Below are positions 61,516 through 64,000 of a stretch of DNA of 64,000 nucleotides, piece by piece. Where the stretch lies: NCBI GenBank assembly GCA_963835825.1, contig CAWIGZ010000008.1, positions 467,938 to 531,937 on the forward strand, in the 5' to 3' direction. The first letter of the stretch is position 1. Each line of letters opens with the position of its first letter. A program made the translations under genes and the position numbers. The notes under the pieces were generated by a model, which saw only the letters and a program-made list of their open reading frames with translations, searched no databases and was not told the origin of the DNA. Source of the DNA: JADGRB01 sp963835825. Lineage in GTDB: Bacteria > Myxococcota_A > Polyangia > Fen-1088.

Positions 61516-62547
61516 ATGAAGACGTTACTGAAAGTGTCCGTCCTCGGGGCCGTGGCCCTCGCGGCGGGGCCAGCGCGCGCCGAGGTTCAGCTGACGGCGG
61601 CAGGCGCGACTTTTCCATATCCCATGTACTCGAAGTGGTTCAACGAGTACCACAAGGCGCATCCGGACATTCAGATCAACTACCAGTCGATCGGCTCGGG
61701 CGCCGGAATCAAGCAGGTCACGGAAGGGACGGTCGACTTCGGCGCCAGCGATGGGCCGATGAACGACAAACAGACGGCCGAGTTTTCGGCGAAGCGGGGC
61801 ACCAAGATCCTTCACTTCCCCACGGTGCTCGGCGCGGACGTCCCCACGTACAACATCCCGGGCGTGACCGCGGAGTTGAACTTCACTCCCGAGGCGCTCG
61901 TCGGGATCTTCCTGGGCAAGATCACGAAGTGGAACGATCCCGCGATCGCCAAGCCGAACCCGGGCGTCAAGCTCCCGGACCAGGATCTCGTGGTTGTCCA
62001 CCGCTCGGACGGCAGCGGCACGACGTACGTCTGGGTGGACTACCTCTCGAAGATTAGCCCCGCGTGGAAGACCAAGGTCGGCGTCGGCACCTCAGTGAAT
62101 TGGCCGGTCGGTCTCGGCGGCAAAGGAAACGAAGGCGTGTCCGGGCAGATCCGGCAGACGCCCTACTCGATCGGGTACGTCGAGCTCATCTATGCGGTTC
62201 AGAACAAGCTCTCGTATGGTCGCGTGAAGAACGCCGCGGGCAAGTTCGTGAAGGCCGATCTCGCCAGCGTCACCGCGGCAGCCGGCGGAGCCGCCAAGAA
62301 CATGCCGGACGATTTCCGGGTGTCGATCACGAACGCCCCGGGCGCCGACGCCTATCCGATCTCCAGCTTCACCTGGCTCCTCATCCCGGCGAAATTCTCG
62401 GATCCGGTCAAGGCCAAGACGGTAACGGGGTTCTTGAAGTGGATGCTCCACGATGGCGAGAAAATGACCGGCGCCCTTACCTACGCGCCGCTGCCGGCGG
62501 GCGTCGTCGCCAAGGAAGAGAAGGCCATCAGCCTGATAAAGCCATGA
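61516..62547 (+). CDS. pstS: Phosphate ABC transporter substrate-binding protein
   Basis: A 343-residue protein with signal peptide (SVLGAVALAAGPARA, cleaved near residue 23). The phosphate-binding elements are AAGATFPYPMYSKWFNEYHK, YQSIGSGAGIKQVTEGTVDF, GASDGPMNDKQT and VVVHRSDGSGTTYVWVDYLS. It delivers phosphate to PstCA. The gene is first in a coupled operon; its stop overlaps pstC as ATGA (62544-62547). Regulation by the Pho system is expected for the family, but no box was seen. Confidence 0.95.
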   Translation: MKTLLKVSVLGAVALAAGPARAEVQLTAAGATFPYPMYSKWFNEYHKAHPDIQINYQSIGSGAGIKQVTEGTVDFGASDGPMNDKQTAEFSAKRGTKILHFPTVLGADVPTYNIPGVTAELNFTPEALVGIFLGKITKWNDPAIAKPNPGVKLPDQDLVVVHRSDGSGTTYVWVDYLSKISPAWKTKVGVGTSVNWPVGLGGKGNEGVSGQIRQTPYSIGYVELIYAVQNKLSYGRVKNAAGKFVKADLASVTAAAGGAAKNMPDDFRVSITNAPGADAYPISSFTWLLIPAKFSDPVKAKTVTGFLKWMLHDGEKMTGALTYAPLPAGVVAKEEKAISLIKP

Positions 62548-63533
62548 CGGACCCCGGGGCGGCTGCGACCGCCAGGGACTCGGCGGCGTGGTTTACTCCG
62601 CCCACGTTCGCACAGCGGGTACGGGCGGGCGACGCCGTGGCCCGCGCACTGGTGCAGAGCGCCGCCGCCGCGGTCGTCCTGATCACGTTGCTGGTGGTGT
62701 TCGAGCTCTACACCCAGTCAGGTCTCTCGCGTGCGAAGTTCGGCTGGCGGTTCATCGTCACGCAGACCTGGGATCCTGTGGCAGGGGACTTCGGCGCGCT
62801 CCCCTTCATATACGGAACGGTGGTGACCTCGGTCCTCGCGCTCGCGATCGCGATCCCGCAGGGAATCGGCTCGGCGATCTTCCTCGCCGAGATGGCTCCC
62901 CGCCGGGTCTCCGACTTGCTGACCTTCCTGATCGAGCTGCTCGCCGCCGTCCCGAGCGTGCTCTATGGACTGCTCGGGATCTTCGTGCTGGTGCCGTTTC
63001 TCCAGCAGCACCTCGTCCCCGTTCTGAAAGGCGCGCTCGGCTTCTTGCCGATCTTCAAGGGCGCCTTCTATGGTGTCAGCTACTTCTCGGCCGGCATCGT
63101 CCTGTCCGTCATGATCGTACCGTTCATCGTGTCGGTGTCGCGCGAGGTGTTGCTCGCGGTGCCCAAGGAGCAGCGCGAGGCCGCGCTGGCACTGGGAGCG
63201 AGCCGCTGGCAGACGACGTTCAAGGTCGTCTGGCCGAACGCCGCGCGCGGCATCCTCGGGTCGGTCTTCCTCGCCCTCGCCAGGGCCCTCGGCGAGACGA
63301 TGGCCGTCACGATGGTCATCGGCAACGCGCCGCGGGTGAGCGCGTCGGTGCTCGCGCCGGGGTATTCGATCGCGGCCGTCATCGCCAACGAGTTCACCGA
63401 GGCAACGGGCGACCTTTACCTGTCGGCGCTGATAGAGCTCGGCCTGGTCCTGTTTGCCGTCACCTTCCTCGTCAACGGCTTGGCCCGTCTGCTCATTGCG
63501 GCGACGACGTCGCGGGTCGGAGCAGTCGCATGA
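62544..63533 (+). CDS. pstC: Phosphate ABC transporter permease PstC
   Basis: A 329-residue protein with about six membrane helices (AAAVVLITLLVVFELYTQSG, GTVVTSVLALAIAIPQGIGS, LLTFLIELLAAVPSVLYGLL, GIVLSVMIVPFIVSVSREVL, LIELGLVLFAVTFLVNGLA). The permease loop is EQREAALALGASRWQTTFKV, the EAA motif contacted by PstB. The gene overlaps pstS upstream and pstA downstream (ATGA at 63530). Confidence 0.94.
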   Translation: MTDPGAAATARDSAAWFTPPTFAQRVRAGDAVARALVQSAAAAVVLITLLVVFELYTQSGLSRAKFGWRFIVTQTWDPVAGDFGALPFIYGTVVTSVLALAIAIPQGIGSAIFLAEMAPRRVSDLLTFLIELLAAVPSVLYGLLGIFVLVPFLQQHLVPVLKGALGFLPIFKGAFYGVSYFSAGIVLSVMIVPFIVSVSREVLLAVPKEQREAALALGASRWQTTFKVVWPNAARGILGSVFLALARALGETMAVTMVIGNAPRVSASVLAPGYSIAAVIANEFTEATGDLYLSALIELGLVLFAVTFLVNGLARLLIAATTSRVGAVA

Positions 63534-64000
63534 TCTCGTTCGAAACCCGCAAGAAAGCGTCGAACCTCCTCATGTTCGGCCTCACCGGGGTCTGCGCGCT
63601 GATGACCATCGGCGTCCTTCTCCTGATCCTCGGATACCTGGTCTGGCACGGCGCCGGCTCACTCAGCTGGTCGTTCTTCACCCATCTGCCGACGCCGGTG
63701 GGGGAGCCGGGGGGCGGAATGGCGAACGCCATCGTGGGGAGCGGCAAGATTCTTCTCCTCGCGACATGCGTCGGCTTGCCGATCGGTTTCCTGGGAGGGG
63801 TCTACCTGGCCGAGTACGCGAGCCGGGGATCCGCCTTCGTCATTCGCTACGTCGCCGATCTCCTCAACGGGGTGCCCTCGATCGTGATCGGCATTGTCGT
63901 CTATACGCTGGTCGTCAAGCCGATGCGTCACTTTTCGCTGCTCGCTGGCGGGATCGCCCTCGGTGTCATGATGATTCCGATCGCGCTGCGCAGCACCGAG
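63530..64000 (+). CDS. pstA: Phosphate ABC transporter permease PstA, 3' part missing
   Basis: At least 157 residues from the ATG at 63530, running off the right edge. Helices are visible in LMFGLTGVCALMTIGVLLLI and KILLLATCVGLPIGFLGGVY, and the family pattern LAEYASRGSAFVIRYVADLL, GVPSIVIGIVVYTLVVKPM, IALGVMMIPIALRSTE. The missing part would hold the EAA loop. A pstB ATPase gene probably follows. Confidence 0.92.
   Translation, partial: MISFETRKKASNLLMFGLTGVCALMTIGVLLLILGYLVWHGAGSLSWSFFTHLPTPVGEPGGGMANAIVGSGKILLLATCVGLPIGFLGGVYLAEYASRGSAFVIRYVADLLNGVPSIVIGIVVYTLVVKPMRHFSLLAGGIALGVMMIPIALRSTE

Overview
The window is high-GC bacterial DNA and most resembles the Myxococcota (Polyangia-like, formerly delta-proteobacteria). 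This rests on several secreted lipoproteins with long Gly/Ser/Ala linkers and Cys-rich tails (9.2, 37.1 and 55.4-56.8 kb), a membrane-anchored Hanks-type Ser/Thr kinase, an AgmX/PglI-type C-terminal domain, TPR-like proteins and beta-propeller-like exported proteins. The assignment is inferred from gene content; no rRNA or tRNA gene was seen.

Layout. 0-7.5 kb holds housekeeping-like and exported genes: a TPR-like protein running off the left edge, a Rieske oxygenase, a frameshifted AgmX-type protein and a frameshifted esterase. 7.6-17.1 kb is a mosaic of intact genes (outer-membrane barrel, Gly-rich lipoprotein, Ser/Thr kinase, LigD-type ligase) mixed with toxin-antitoxin (TA) modules and their dead relatives. 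An XRE regulator-nucleotidyltransferase pair (14.1-14.9 kb) and a HigB-HigA-NadS-like trio (15.2-16.3 kb) are each matched by an internally deleted copy nearby (8.7-9.1 and 13.85-14.06 kb). A release-factor relative has lost the region that should carry GGQ (16.4-17.1 kb).

17.2-27.3 kb is a probable defence island. It starts with a minus-strand operon of an unrecognised protein, a HEIGH-type metallopeptidase and a dCTP-deaminase-family protein. A complete but heavily frameshifted type I restriction-modification locus in the order hsdR-hsdS-hsdM follows. Close behind hsdM lies an effector-like gene that joins a winged-helix-like region to a deoxyribosyltransferase/TIR-like domain. 27.4-33.5 kb continues with accessory genes: a broken HD-GYP/LuxR-type regulator, an HTH gene preceded by a perfect 28-bp palindrome, a truncated RhuM gene, a GAF-PAS-GGDEF diguanylate cyclase coupled to a TerB-like gene, and a further HigB-XRE pair.

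33.5-64 kb is mostly intact core-like sequence. It includes a 5'-nucleotidase / lipoprotein / FadL operon, an MBOAT-like membrane protein, a HigBA pair, a WYL regulator divergent from recA (with a PafBC-like motif between them), an ArsR-AHSA1-DoxX cassette, a tail-specific S41 protease, a cassette for intracellular polyhydroxyalkanoate (PHA) breakdown, an atypical response regulator divergent from a TetR gene, two coupled SPFH lipoproteins, and the start of a pstS-pstC-pstA operon that runs off the right edge.

Single-base frame breaks are frequent, especially between 20.3 and 26.0 kb. Most can be repaired by removing one G or C, and two lie in G or C homopolymers. Raw reads are needed to tell consensus error from gene decay.
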